From NCBI GenBank assembly GCA_963730785.1, contig CAVSTF010000003.1, positions 124,001-188,000 of the forward strand: a DNA stretch of 64,000 bases, given 5' to 3'. Below are positions 18,054 through 27,029 of the stretch, piece by piece. Every line of letters begins with the position of its first letter. Position 1 is the first letter of the stretch. Below the pieces are notes generated by a model. The model did not search any database. It was not told where the DNA came from and worked only from the letters and a program-made list of their open reading frames with translations. The stretch is from Bog-473 sp963730785. GTDB taxonomy: Bacteria; Actinomycetota; Acidimicrobiia; Acidimicrobiales; RAAP-2. Position numbers and translations under genes: made by a program.

Positions 18054-18799
18054 CCGATGCCATGCTGGAAGTCCGTGACCTCGACGTCCACTACGGATCA
18101 TCGCAGGCACTCTTTAAGGTCTCGCTCTCCGTGGCCCCAGGATCGGTATTGGCTCTGCTCGGACCGAACGGAGCCGGGAAGAGCACGTTTGCCCGCTCTG
18201 TTTCTGGCTTGGTTGCGCCCAGCAGTGGCCAGGTGTTCTTCGAAGGGCACGATGTCACCGGGCTTTCGGCTCATCGCATCCGTGCCCTCGGATTGGCCTA
18301 CGTACCGGAAGGTCGGGGCATCTTCCCCGGACTCACCGTTCTCGACAACCTGCGCATGGCGGTTGGTCGGGAACCACGACGGGAACGGCCGGCCGCCATC
18401 GAGCGGGCCATTGAACGTTTTCCCGTTCTCGGATCACGGCGGACCCAGCGTGCCGGGAGTCTGTCCGGCGGGGAGCAGCAGATGCTGGCCATGGCGCGTG
18501 CCCTGGCCGTTTCGCCCAAGTTGATCATCGCCGATGAATTGTCGCTGGGTCTGGCCCCGCTGGTGACCGAATCGGTCTTCGAGGGACTTGAGGCGGCGCG
18601 CCAGTCAGGCATCACCATTGTCTTGAGTGAGCAATATGTGCACCGCGCCCTCGCCATGGCCGACCAGTGCGTGATCCTGTCCAGGGGTGAGGTTGGATGG
18701 TCGGGCCCGGCCGCTGCAGCAGGGGAAGAGGTCATCAATCGATACCTGGGCGAAGCTGAGAATGCCGCCGCCACGGTCGCAACAAACGCGTTACAGTAA
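18050..18799 (+). CDS. livF: ABC transporter ATP-binding protein, LivF type
   Basis: A 249-residue ATPase with all classical motifs: Walker A GPNGAGKS, LAYVPEGRGIFPGLTV (LivF-specific Q-loop region), the ABC signature LSGGEQQMLAMARAL, and Walker B IIADE. The start at 18050 overlaps the livG stop (ATGA). Its stop codon lies inside a 14-bp palindrome (18796-18809) that precedes the binding-protein gene. It works as the second ATPase of the importer encoded by livHM and livG. Confidence 0.94.
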   Translation: MTDAMLEVRDLDVHYGSSQALFKVSLSVAPGSVLALLGPNGAGKSTFARSVSGLVAPSSGQVFFEGHDVTGLSAHRIRALGLAYVPEGRGIFPGLTVLDNLRMAVGREPRRERPAAIERAIERFPVLGSRRTQRAGSLSGGEQQMLAMARALAVSPKLIIADELSLGLAPLVTESVFEGLEAARQSGITIVLSEQYVHRALAMADQCVILSRGEVGWSGPAAAAGEEVINRYLGEAENAAATVATNALQ

Positions 18800-18809
18800 C
18801 GATCGTTAC
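18796..18809. promoter_or_regulatory. Perfect palindrome GTAACGATCGTTAC upstream of the binding-protein gene
   Basis: A 14-bp perfectly symmetric site that spans the livF stop codon and lies 107 bases upstream of the substrate-binding protein start. Symmetry and position suggest an operator that would let the binding protein be controlled separately from livHMGF. A partial match, TAACGATTACG, precedes the SDR at 42721. Confidence 0.45.
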
Positions 18810-18916
18810 AAAATGGGGCTTCCCAAAACCGGAATTACCATTCTCGGTTGGGGGAGCGGGGATTTCAACAACGACATCTGGATCTGGGGTCTGATCCGGG
18901 GAGGGAGGTTGTCAAC

Positions 18917-20203
18917 GTGCAACCAGCTAAGTCCAACGCGACAGGCGTTCGCCGTCGGTTCAGTGGGGGTCGGGCCAGCCGAGTCCTGGTTGCCACCTTC
19001 GCCGCCGCACTGACGGCAGTACCGCTGGCCGTCGCAGAAGGAGCGTCGTCGCCCGTATCGGCTGCGGCAACGCCGATCACGATTGCGTACATCACCGACC
19101 TGACCGGTGCCGGCGGCGCCCAGAACTCCGATTCGCCTGCCGGATTCAATGCACGGATAGCGCTGCAAAATGCGCAGGGTGGCATTGACGGGCACAAGCT
19201 CGTCGGGCTGGTGATCGACGACCAGACCAACCCTTCGAACATTGCCACGGCCGTACAAGAGGCTGACTCGAAGGCCTTCGGCATCGTCTCGCAGAGTCCC
19301 CTGTTCTTCCTGGCTGACAAGTATCCGAACATGGCCGGAGTGCCGGTGACGGGAAGCTATGACGACGGTCCCGAATGGGGGACCCTGCCGTTCACCAACA
19401 TGTTCGCCTCAGATGAGGGGAGTGAAAACCCGAAGTACCCAGTGAACACTCAGATCGGCAACTTCCTGAAGCAACATGGTGGAACGGTTCTGGGAGCCTA
19501 CGGATACGGGATTTCGCCGGCATCGGCGAGAGCTACTAACCAGACCGCTCAATCCTTCACCCATGCCGGCGGGAAGGTCGGGGTCCTCGACACCTCGGTG
19601 CCATTTGGCGGCGTGTCATTCGGTCCAACGGCCCTGGCGGCCAAGAAGGCCGGGGTCAATGCCATGGTGCCGGCGATGGATGCCAACTCGAACTACGCGC
19701 TGGCCCAAGCGCTGCAACAAGCGGGCGTCAAGCTCAAGGCGACGTTGTATGCCACTGGGTACGACCCCGGTGTCATTAAGTCGCCGGCGTGGTCAACATT
19801 GCAGGGTTCGTACTTCATGTCGCTCTTTCGCCCCTGGTCACTGCCCAACGCTGGCACCAAGCAAATGCAGGCGGCCATGGAAAAGTACGCACATTTCACC
19901 AAGACGCAGTTCCCGAGCTTCGGACAGTACGAAGCCTGGGCGGGAGCGGACCTCATGATTAAGGGGCTCCTGATGGCCGGAAAGAACCCCACGAGAGCGG
20001 CGGTCATTAAGGACCTGCGAGGGCTGAAGTCCTACAACGACAACGGCCTGCTTCCCGGCAACATCAACTACTCGACAATCTTCGGTCACGACCTGTCGAA
20101 GCAATGCACCTGGGTCATGCAGGCGCAAAAGACAGGCTTCAAGGCCGTGTCGCCTCAGCCTTACTGCGGCACCGACATTCCGGGTACCTCAGTCGGGAGT
20201 TAG
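18917..20203 (+). CDS. ABC transporter substrate-binding protein, Leu/Ile/Val-binding (PBP type 1) family
   Basis: A 428-residue secreted binding protein. A twin-basic start (GVRRRF) and hydrophobic stretch VLVATFAAALTAVPLAVA, ending near AEGASS, form the export signal; the mature part starts with TITIAYITDLTGAGG-like PBP1 sequence and contains GIDGHKLVGLVIDDQ. The GTG at 18917 is chosen because AGGGAGG at 18902-18908 lies eight bases upstream. It follows livF after 117 bases and is the natural partner of the importer. The PBP1 fold is shared by sensors for amino acids, amides, aromatic acids and steroids, so the ligand is open. Confidence 0.9.
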   Translation: MQPAKSNATGVRRRFSGGRASRVLVATFAAALTAVPLAVAEGASSPVSAAATPITIAYITDLTGAGGAQNSDSPAGFNARIALQNAQGGIDGHKLVGLVIDDQTNPSNIATAVQEADSKAFGIVSQSPLFFLADKYPNMAGVPVTGSYDDGPEWGTLPFTNMFASDEGSENPKYPVNTQIGNFLKQHGGTVLGAYGYGISPASARATNQTAQSFTHAGGKVGVLDTSVPFGGVSFGPTALAAKKAGVNAMVPAMDANSNYALAQALQQAGVKLKATLYATGYDPGVIKSPAWSTLQGSYFMSLFRPWSLPNAGTKQMQAAMEKYAHFTKTQFPSFGQYEAWAGADLMIKGLLMAGKNPTRAAVIKDLRGLKSYNDNGLLPGNINYSTIFGHDLSKQCTWVMQAQKTGFKAVSPQPYCGTDIPGTSVGS

Positions 20204-20219
20204 TACGAACGAGCGATAC

Positions 20220-20258
20220 GTCGCTGCATCCAGGTGCTTTTGCCGGCGATGCAGCGGC
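20220..20258 (+). terminator. Possible hairpin after the binding-protein gene
   Basis: GTCGCTGCATC and GATGCAGCGGC can pair as an 11-bp stem (one G-U) around a 17-base loop, just after the stop at 20203. There is no U-tract behind it, so it is at best an intrinsic terminator of the weak actinobacterial kind, or an RNA-stabilising hairpin. Confidence 0.35.
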
Positions 20259-20369
20259 GATGTCGAACTGACAAGACTTCATCCCAACTCCAGGTAACTC
20301 ACTCCGATGAGCCGGTGGTTTGGACTACAGGAGTTTGTGGCGTAGTGCCGGTATCTTTCGGGTGGCGGG

Positions 20370-21851
20370 TTATTGCACGGCAGGCTCAATGTTGGCGAGG
20401 GGGTCAGCGATCCGCAGTTCGCCACTCACGCGTTCGAGCATGAGGATGACCATTACACCGCCAACGATGCACAGGATCGCGCCTATGCGCCAGGCCAAGT
20501 CGTAGCCGTGCGTAGAGGCGACGGGGGCGGAAACACCTTGGGTGACCTGGCTGACAGCGTGACGCAGCGCGAGTGTGACCAGGCAAGATAATCCGATGGC
20601 GCCGCCGATTTGCTGCATGGAAATTTGCACCCCGGATGCGAGTGAAGAGTCCTCGCCGGTGACGTTGTGCAGGGCTGCATTGTTGAGCGCCGGAAAGGCG
20701 ATACCCGCGAAGAAGGCAAGGATGAACATCCCTGGAGCTATGTCGTGCACATACGTGGAATGGGTAGTCAGGTCGCTGATGAGCCAAAGTCCGACCGCAC
20801 ATCCGAAGAACCCCGTTGCCAGTACAGGCTTGACGCCGACCCTCGGCATCACGAGCGCTCCGATGCCGATGCCAGCGATCATTCCCACTCCGAAGGTGAG
20901 ATATGACAGTCCGCCCCGAAGTGGGGAGAAGCCCATCACTTGCTGCTCGTAGAGGGTGAGCAAGAAGAAATAGCTGATGAACGCGGCGGCGAGGAACAGG
21001 GTAACGAAGTTCGCCACGACGCGGGTGCGGTTGGCAAAAAAATCAAGCGGGATCACCGGTGATTGAGAACGTGCTTCCACCGCGACCATGAGCCCGAGCA
21101 AGGCCATGCCACCGAGGAGTGGAACGAGGGCTTGCCACGAGACCCACGGGTGGGTCGCTGCAGCGAGCAAGCCGTCGACAACAGCGATGAGACCAACCGT
21201 GCCGATGATGGCTCCGGTCGGGTTTGGTCGTTGCCGGCCCTGCATGCGGCTTTCCGACACCAGCCTAGGGACGAGGATCATCGCCAGCACGGCGATCGGG
21301 AGGTTGATGAAGAAGGCCCAGCGCCAGGATGCGAGGTCAACGATGATGCCACCGATAACTGTACCGAAGACGCCCCCAAGGGCAGTGACGCCGCCGGCAA
21401 GCCCGAGCGCTTTCATTCGTTCTTTCGGGTCGGTGAACATGACGGCGATGAGCCCGAGCGCCGCTGGCGCGGCAAGCGCTTCACCGCCCCCTTGGACGAA
21501 GCGAGCGGCAACGAGAAACTGCGGATCGGTCGCGGACCCGCAGGCCGCTGAAGCAACCGCGAAGAGCCCAACCCCGATCAAGAACATCTTTCGTCGGCCG
21601 ACGAAGTCAGCCGTTCGACCGCCCAGAAGCAGCAGTCCTCCCGCCATCAGCACGTAGGCATTGACCACCCAGGCGAGCCCGGTGGACGAGAATCCGAGAT
21701 CACGTTGCATCTGCGGGAGCGCGATGTTCACGACAGTGATGTCGAGGCTGAGCATGAATTGAATGAGGGCAAGCACTCCCAGCGCTTTCCAGCGCCGCGG
21801 GTCCGCAGCTGTGGGCGCAGCAATAGTGCCGTCCATGTCTGGCTCAGGCAT
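20370..21851 (-). CDS. MFS transporter, 14-TM drug:H+ antiporter (EmrB/QacA) family
   Basis: A 493-residue polytopic membrane protein. Motif A-like GGRTADFVGRRKMF follows helix 2, and the family hallmark LDITVVNIALPQMQRDLG is in helix 1; roughly fourteen hydrophobic segments are present. The ATG at 21851 overlaps the preceding stop (TGATG), so it is coupled to the epoxide-hydrolase-like gene. A divergent TetR gene at 22331 with an operator-like repeat between them is the typical layout of an efflux pump controlled by its own repressor. It probably exports a toxic compound, perhaps the substrate or product of its partner enzyme. Confidence 0.93.
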   Translation of the reverse strand: MPEPDMDGTIAAPTAADPRRWKALGVLALIQFMLSLDITVVNIALPQMQRDLGFSSTGLAWVVNAYVLMAGGLLLLGGRTADFVGRRKMFLIGVGLFAVASAACGSATDPQFLVAARFVQGGGEALAAPAALGLIAVMFTDPKERMKALGLAGGVTALGGVFGTVIGGIIVDLASWRWAFFINLPIAVLAMILVPRLVSESRMQGRQRPNPTGAIIGTVGLIAVVDGLLAAATHPWVSWQALVPLLGGMALLGLMVAVEARSQSPVIPLDFFANRTRVVANFVTLFLAAAFISYFFLLTLYEQQVMGFSPLRGGLSYLTFGVGMIAGIGIGALVMPRVGVKPVLATGFFGCAVGLWLISDLTTHSTYVHDIAPGMFILAFFAGIAFPALNNAALHNVTGEDSSLASGVQISMQQIGGAIGLSCLVTLALRHAVSQVTQGVSAPVASTHGYDLAWRIGAILCIVGGVMVILMLERVSGELRIADPLANIEPAVQ

Positions 21852-22261
21852 CAAACGGATTTAGGCACGAGTCCGGAGTAGTCCTCGCCGCTCAGCATCT
21901 TGCCGATGAGTGCGGTATCGAAGTAGTCGGTCCACCGAGCGATCAGGCCATCTTCGACGACGAAGGTTCCCATGACCGGCACACCGTGGAGACTGCCGTC
22001 GAAACCATTGATCATGTCCACACGCTCGGTGAGGACCACATTGCCGTTGGCGGCGATGTTCTCGGTCTTGTACTCGTAGGCGTCGGGGAACATGGAGAAC
22101 TGGCCAGCAAGGTCGGCCAGGACGTTGTCGACTCCCTTCGTCGCAGGCATCCCCGTGTTCTGATACACCACGCCTTGGGCGAGATAGGGACGGAGCGCCT
22201 CGGGATCTCGCTTGCTCATCCCGTCGCAAAAGCTGCTGACCACCTCGATCGCATCAGCCAT
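21851..22261 (-). CDS. Limonene-1,2-epoxide hydrolase-like / SnoaL-fold protein
   Basis: A 136-residue cone-shaped alpha+beta (NTF2-like) protein. ERVDMI and RWTDYFD correspond to the Arg-x-Asp and later Asp of the limonene-1,2-epoxide hydrolase active site (established triad Asp-Arg-Asp), which favours a real epoxide hydrolase over a generic SnoaL protein. The ATG at 22261 is chosen because AGGAGA lies just upstream; longer starts run into the operator region. It is coupled to the MFS gene and divergent from a TetR gene. A role in opening an epoxide or lactone-like ring is plausible; activity is not proven. Confidence 0.8.
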   Translation of the reverse strand: MADAIEVVSSFCDGMSKRDPEALRPYLAQGVVYQNTGMPATKGVDNVLADLAGQFSMFPDAYEYKTENIAANGNVVLTERVDMINGFDGSLHGVPVMGTFVVEDGLIARWTDYFDTALIGKMLSGEDYSGLVPKSV

Positions 22262-22297
22262 CGGAATCTCCTCTTCTCTGTTCGAGCCTGGACCATG

Positions 22298-22314
22298 ACA
22301 TACAGAGTGTATGT
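22298..22314. promoter_or_regulatory. Operator-like inverted repeat ACATAC-N5-GTATGT
   Basis: A 17-bp perfect inverted repeat in the 69-base gap between the epoxide-hydrolase/MFS operon and the divergent TetR gene, 16 bases before the TetR ATG. It is the expected place for the TetR operator controlling both directions. Confidence 0.7.
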
Positions 22315-22330
22315 GGACCATACTGAATGC

Positions 22331-22972
22331 ATGGCAGCGGGTCAATCACATTCGGACGAACCAACCCACCGACCGGCATCAGCGGCGATTGCCGAGCGGG
22401 CCGAAGCCACTCGGGCCGCAATCGTTTCAGCGGCCCGTCTGCTATTTGTCGAGCGCGGCTATCACGACACCAGCACTGAGGAGATCGTCACTCGGGCCGG
22501 CGTCGGTACCCGAGGTGCCCTCTACCACCACTTCGCCGACAAGCGGGCACTTTTCATCGCCGTGTTCGAAGCAGTCGAAGAGGACCTCGTCGCCGCGGCT
22601 GGCGCTAGCCTGGCAGACGACCTGTCGCCACTCGAGCTGCTGCGTGCGGGCCTAATCGGCTTCCTCGACGCGTCACTGACGCCCGAGGTCCAACGGGTTC
22701 TGCTCATCGACGGGCCGGCGGTGTTGGGCTGGCAGGAGTGGCGTGCCATCGAAGCACGCTATGGCCTGGGCGGGATTCAGGCCATGCTCGAACTCGCAAT
22801 GGCAGAAGGGTCACTGCCTTCTCAGCCAAGTGCAGCCCTGGCACACATTCTGCTTGCTGCTGCAGATGAAGCAGCCCTCTATATCGTCAACGCCGATGAC
22901 CCGTTCGCTGCACGAGAGCAGTCCGTGACGGCGTTAAACAATCTCCTCAGAGGTCTCAGTGGTGCACCATGA
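22331..22972 (+). CDS. TetR family transcriptional regulator
   Basis: A 213-residue regulator with the helix-turn-helix pattern TSTEEIVTRAGVGTRGALYHHFADKRALF at about residues 50-80 and a helical ligand domain containing GPAVLGWQEWR, seen in TetR_C groups. The ATG at 22331 is chosen because the export/hydrolase operator lies immediately upstream; more upstream codons would read through it. It is divergent from the LEH-like/MFS operon and probably represses it until a ligand binds. Confidence 0.92.
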   Translation: MAAGQSHSDEPTHRPASAAIAERAEATRAAIVSAARLLFVERGYHDTSTEEIVTRAGVGTRGALYHHFADKRALFIAVFEAVEEDLVAAAGASLADDLSPLELLRAGLIGFLDASLTPEVQRVLLIDGPAVLGWQEWRAIEARYGLGGIQAMLELAMAEGSLPSQPSAALAHILLAAADEAALYIVNADDPFAAREQSVTALNNLLRGLSGAP

Positions 22973-23091
22973 GGATATTCCGTCAGTGTCCAATAGCGCG
23001 CGGCCCTCGTTCTGCTGAAGGTGTTACCCACCTACGGTCCTGAGTCACACGCTCAAGACCCGAGCCAGGCTCCGCAATCTATTTCCGGCCC

Positions 23092-23850
23092 CTATTTAGG
23101 AGCGAAACGCTGACCTCCATCGAGCCGAATGCAGCCACCATTGAGCATCGGATTGTCGACGATTGCCAATGCCAGTTTGGCGTATTCATGGGGTCGGCCC
23201 ATGCGTTTTGGGAATGCCGCATCCTTAGTGAGCGTGGCTGCGAAATCATCAGGGATGCCCTCAGTGATTCCGGTCGAGAACAAGCTGGGAGCAATGGCCA
23301 TGACCCTGATCCCTAGACTCCCAAGGTCGCGAGCCATGGTGAGCGTCATTCCGGCAATGCCCGCTTTGGCGGCGGAATATGCGACTTGGCCAATCTGACC
23401 CTCGAAGGCGGCGATCGAGGCAGTATTAATGATGACGCCCCGTTCGCCGTCTTCCGGCTCATTCGTCGACATGTGCGAAGCCTGAAGTCGATTCAAATTG
23501 AACGTTCCAACGAGGTTTAGCTCGATTGTGCGACGAAACTCGGCCAGAGGGTGGGGGCCATCCTTGGACAATGTCCGCTTGATCGTTCCTCCTCCGGCGG
23601 TGTTGACGGCGATATGCAGGCCACCGAGCGCGGTGACAGCATCTTCAAGGGCCGATTCGGTTTGATGCTCGTCGAGAACGTCAACTGGGTGAAACGTCCC
23701 ACCAAGTCCATCGGCGACCTCAGCTCCAAGCGAGCTGGGTAAGTCAAGGATGGCAATCTCGGCTCCTTTGGAGCGCAATAGCTCTGCCGTAGCCCTAGCC
23801 ATACCCGATGCTCCACCGACCACGATGACTTTTTTCTCACTTATGTCCAC
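23092..23850 (-). CDS. SDR, 3-hydroxyacyl-CoA dehydrogenase type II-like
   Basis: A 252-residue SDR. GGASGMARATAE is the nucleotide-binding turn, ILDLPSS gives an Asp favouring NAD(H), NTAGGG replaces the usual NAG motif, INTASIAAFEGQIGQVAYSAAKAG carries the Ser-Tyr-Lys triad. The long stretch AFEGQIGQVAYSA and FSTGITEGIP are characteristic of the type II 3-hydroxyacyl-CoA dehydrogenase (HSD10-like) subgroup, which oxidises 3-hydroxyacyl-CoA and some steroids. It begins with GTG and stands alone in its operon, converging with the TetR gene. Confidence 0.9.
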   Translation of the reverse strand: MDISEKKVIVVGGASGMARATAELLRSKGAEIAILDLPSSLGAEVADGLGGTFHPVDVLDEHQTESALEDAVTALGGLHIAVNTAGGGTIKRTLSKDGPHPLAEFRRTIELNLVGTFNLNRLQASHMSTNEPEDGERGVIINTASIAAFEGQIGQVAYSAAKAGIAGMTLTMARDLGSLGIRVMAIAPSLFSTGITEGIPDDFAATLTKDAAFPKRMGRPHEYAKLALAIVDNPMLNGGCIRLDGGQRFAPK

Positions 23851-23966
23851 CGGGCGATTCTAGTTGGCTGACCAATTCGTATTCACTTGTATCTCTTCGT
23901 ATCGGCCCTGGTCTTGCAGTCGTCCAGCCTGATGCGACCCCACTTCGGTCGCCACAGTCGTCGCGA

Positions 23967-25271
23967 TTATAAGACCGATTGGAGCAACGAAAGACTCACC
24001 GTGTTTGCCATCACTTGATATCCCAGAAGGTTCGGGTGCAAGTGATCGGGTCCCTCGTACGCCGGGTTGAGCACCGCCGGATTGCTCGGGTCGCGCAAGG
24101 CTGCGTCGAAATCGATAACGCCATCAGCGAGATGTTGGCTTCGAATCCACGAGTTCACTTGCTCTCGGTATTGCTCACTTTGCGGTGCCGAAATGGTGCC
24201 GTCGATAATGGCATTCGAAGCGGGGAGCAATGTTCCAAGCCAGATCTTTACGCCCCGAGCGTGAGCCTTCCCAATTGCCTCTTGGTAGCCGGCGATGAGC
24301 TGGCTCGGAGTAGTGACGGCCGGAGGTATGCCCAGGTCGTTGATGCCTTCCAGGAGAATGACACCTTTGACACCCGGCACGTCGAGAGCGTCCTGTTCGA
24401 ACCGCTGCACGCCACTAGGACCCAGCAACAGTGGCTCGCCGTCGGTAACCATGCGATTGGAGCTAATGCCAGCATTGACAACTGACAGCGGGATGCGCGC
24501 AGCCTCGATACGGCGCTGCAAGTCATCGGGATAGCGCCCATTCTTGTCAGCGACGGACAGGGTCACGGGCAAACTCAGGGGTGTGGAGGCGACGAACCCG
24601 TCGGTTATGGAGTCGCCGAACGCCACGATGTCGGCCGTAGTCGCTGGGGCCTCAATGTCGAGCCCGTCGATATACAGCCACGCCTCGGTTCGCAGTAGAA
24701 ACTGACTGTTGCTCGAAACTGTAGCGAGGTCACCTGTTTCGGGAAGCGTGTAGAAGGACGTGGCATTCGCGTTCCAATGCTTGGTCGGAAAGCTTTGGAT
24801 GCCCGGCAAGTAGATACTGACGGACAGGGGGGTGAAGGCCGCAAAGGTGAGGTGGACTGGATCGCTCACCACGTCGTTCCCCAAAGGAATGCTCACTTGT
24901 GTTTTGCCCCCGAACGTGACCGGGGTGAGATTGGAGCCTCCGTTTGACCCAGCGATGCCGATGGTCACCTGCCCGAATTGCGCTGGGGCGTAACCGAAAC
25001 GATTGGAGAGATGAATCCGCAACACCGAACCACCGAGATGCGGTGTGATGATCATGCGTATCGTCTGATTCACAAGGACCTCGGGTACAGGGAGGCCGGC
25101 GGCATCGACCGGCGTCACTGCGTCGGTGGGACTGGCCGTCCAACTGGCGACCCAATGGTCCCCCCCAGGTGAACTAGTGGTCGCCGCACCCGTGGCTGGG
25201 CATGCGAACAGTGAAGCGGCAAGCACGACCACCACGATTGCATTTCGCCATCTCGGAAATATCGCCGCCAT
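23967..25271 (-). CDS. Secreted SGNH/GDSL-family hydrolase
   Basis: A 434-residue exported hydrolase. The N-terminus (RWRNAIVVVVLAASLFACPATG) is a signal sequence that could be cut as a lipoprotein at the Cys, although Phe at -2 is unusual. Residues about 200-210 hold FGDSITDGF (block I, Ser nucleophile), followed by the Asn of GINDLGIP (block III) and DHLHPN (block V Asp-His pair). An N-terminal beta-rich domain of about 160 residues precedes the catalytic domain. ATG 25271 is taken, with GTG 25274 also possible. An extracellular esterase or carbohydrate deacetylase role fits; the substrate is unknown. Confidence 0.88.
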   Translation of the reverse strand: MAAIFPRWRNAIVVVVLAASLFACPATGAATTSSPGGDHWVASWTASPTDAVTPVDAAGLPVPEVLVNQTIRMIITPHLGGSVLRIHLSNRFGYAPAQFGQVTIGIAGSNGGSNLTPVTFGGKTQVSIPLGNDVVSDPVHLTFAAFTPLSVSIYLPGIQSFPTKHWNANATSFYTLPETGDLATVSSNSQFLLRTEAWLYIDGLDIEAPATTADIVAFGDSITDGFVASTPLSLPVTLSVADKNGRYPDDLQRRIEAARIPLSVVNAGISSNRMVTDGEPLLLGPSGVQRFEQDALDVPGVKGVILLEGINDLGIPPAVTTPSQLIAGYQEAIGKAHARGVKIWLGTLLPASNAIIDGTISAPQSEQYREQVNSWIRSQHLADGVIDFDAALRDPSNPAVLNPAYEGPDHLHPNLLGYQVMANTVSLSLLQSVL

Positions 25272-25436
25272 CACTGGTCTACCCTCGTCAAGGGAATCTC
25301 AAAGCTGCCCTCTACAGGCTGTGGCGGTAGTGGCATCAGTTGCTTCTTCTCTCAGTTCAGAAAGCAGCTTCGAGGTCATCGACGACGTCGTCCATCCGCA
25401 GGATCGTCATCAAGGCCAACGAAAGTTGGCCACCAA

Positions 25437-26267
25437 CTATCGAAGGCGCCACTCGATTCGTCCACCCTTGAATGTCTCTTGACCTTCGGCGATGTTGTCG
25501 AACTGAGTACCCAAGGTGATGAAGTTTGAGACTTGGGCCATGGCGTCGCGCCGAGTGAGTTCGTGAGCGGCCCATACGGCCCTGACGGTGCCCTGAATGG
25601 CGGTGGGAGGCGCCGAGGCAATGGCCTTGGCCACCCACATGGTTCGTTCCAGGAGATCGGCGGGCGGCACAATTTCAGAAACCAGTCCGAGTTGGTGAGC
25701 TCGTTCCGCCGACATGCGTTCATGAGCTCCCATGAGCGCGACACGCATTGTCTCGCCCAAGGGGAGTTTCTGGAGCAAATGGACCGACTCGAAGCCCGCC
25801 ACCATGCCGTAGGTGACATGGGGGTCAAAAAAGGTGGCGTTCTCGGCCGCAATGATGATGTCGGACTCGCCGAGCAAGTAGAGCGCACCCCCGCAGGCCA
25901 TCCCATTTACGGCGGCGATGACCGGCTTCCACATGTCGTTCTGCTTGGGATTGATGTTGACTCCCGGGTCGTTGTACATGAAACCGAGTCCGACCGGTCC
26001 CGCACGCGTGGGTTCAGGGACCGTCCGTTGGAGGTAGGTATCCTCAATGGCTTCTTGGCGATCGATCCCGGTGCAGAACGCCTTCTCGCCGGCTCCGGTA
26101 AGGATGACCACTCGGACATCATCGTGCCAGCGGAGACCGGTCCACAGCTCTTTGAGTTCCCTCTGCATCAACATATTGAAGGAGTTGTGCACCTCAGGTC
26201 GATTCAGGGTGACCGTGGCGACGCCCTCGCTCTCTTCGTAGAGCAGCGTCTCATATGAAGTCTTCAA
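25437..26267 (-). CDS. Enoyl-CoA hydratase/isomerase (crotonase) family
   Basis: A 276-residue crotonase-fold protein. FCTGIDRQEA at about residues 64-73 is the first oxyanion-hole region and NGMACGGALYLLGESDIIIAAENATFFDP the second; HVTYGMVAGFES lies where the catalytic acidic residue is usually found. The start is TTG 26267 preceded by GGGGG five bases before; no ATG or GTG is better placed. It is the last gene of a short minus-strand stretch and is not tightly linked to the DUF427 gene upstream (81-base gap). Hydratase activity on an unsaturated acyl-CoA is the likeliest role. Confidence 0.87.
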   Translation of the reverse strand: MKTSYETLLYEESEGVATVTLNRPEVHNSFNMLMQRELKELWTGLRWHDDVRVVILTGAGEKAFCTGIDRQEAIEDTYLQRTVPEPTRAGPVGLGFMYNDPGVNINPKQNDMWKPVIAAVNGMACGGALYLLGESDIIIAAENATFFDPHVTYGMVAGFESVHLLQKLPLGETMRVALMGAHERMSAERAHQLGLVSEIVPPADLLERTMWVAKAIASAPPTAIQGTVRAVWAAHELTRRDAMAQVSNFITLGTQFDNIAEGQETFKGGRIEWRLR

Positions 26268-26348
26268 CTGAGCCCCCTAATTGCGATGCGCACTCGTTTA
26301 CTCGCGGCAGGGCTCACAATAGCCGCACCGGAAAATCGGTCCTCTGGG

Positions 26349-27029
26349 TCAGCCGTTGCCGGGCAGGTCGTGACGGAGCGTCACGCGGGTGTCGTCAAAA
26401 CTGAGATGACGGGCCAATGGGGTGGACTCCGGAAGCGGATCGTCATAGCTCCAGGCCACGTCTTCGACCAAGGTGTCCCCAATGCGGGCAGACCAATAGG
26501 TTGCGGTGCCCTTGTACGGGCAATAGGTCTCCGTTGCACTACGTTCGAGCAGGTCGATGCGGACCTCGTCGGGTGCCACGTAGAGGCGAGGTTCCAGTGC
26601 AGTCTCGTACACGACCAGTGTCTGGTTCGTGTCAACCAGTGTCGTTCCCGATGTGGCAACAAGAAGGTGGCGCTGCGAACGAAGGCAGTCGATCCGGTGA
26701 TAGGGATTGCGCGGATGCCCAAAAATCTCCTCGTCTTCTTCGAACCAGCCGTCCACCGCATCCCAGGCCACCGTGACATACCCGGGCGTGTCGATTTCGG
26801 GTTCGGTCGGCACCCCGGCCACATCCCCTTCTGGGAGGGCATAGGTCGGCGGCTGGCCCGGACGATGCACGAGGAGGACTTGCTCGCTGTCAACGACGGT
26901 CTCGCCGTTCTTCACGGCGCGTACGCGTCGCCGAAAGGGCTCAATGTAAGAAACGGGTGATGGCATCGGCACCGAGAAGCGACCCGCCGGTTGGGCACTG
27001 AGGGGACCACGTCCGGTGGTGAGGCTCAT
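26349..27029 (-). CDS. Tandem DUF427 domain protein
   Basis: A 226-residue protein made of two DUF427 (all-beta) repeats. The first (about 30-115) has RRRVRAVKNGETVVDSEQVLLVH and YALPEGDV; the second (about 120-226) has the full family signature TYCPYKGTATYWSARIG and DVAWSYDDPLPES. The ATG overlaps the stop of the upstream thioesterase fusion (ATGA). DUF427 proteins have no established catalytic role. Here the domain is also found in the adjacent thioesterase fusion, which suggests it acts with acyl-CoA or fatty-acid-derived molecules, but that is inference. Confidence 0.88.
   Translation of the reverse strand: MSLTTGRGPLSAQPAGRFSVPMPSPVSYIEPFRRRVRAVKNGETVVDSEQVLLVHRPGQPPTYALPEGDVAGVPTEPEIDTPGYVTVAWDAVDGWFEEDEEIFGHPRNPYHRIDCLRSQRHLLVATSGTTLVDTNQTLVVYETALEPRLYVAPDEVRIDLLERSATETYCPYKGTATYWSARIGDTLVEDVAWSYDDPLPESTPLARHLSFDDTRVTLRHDLPGNG

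Noticed and set aside
23864..23875. TTGG-CTGA-CCAA inverted repeat upstream of the SDR at 23850
   Set aside because: Four-base arms are too short to separate from chance.
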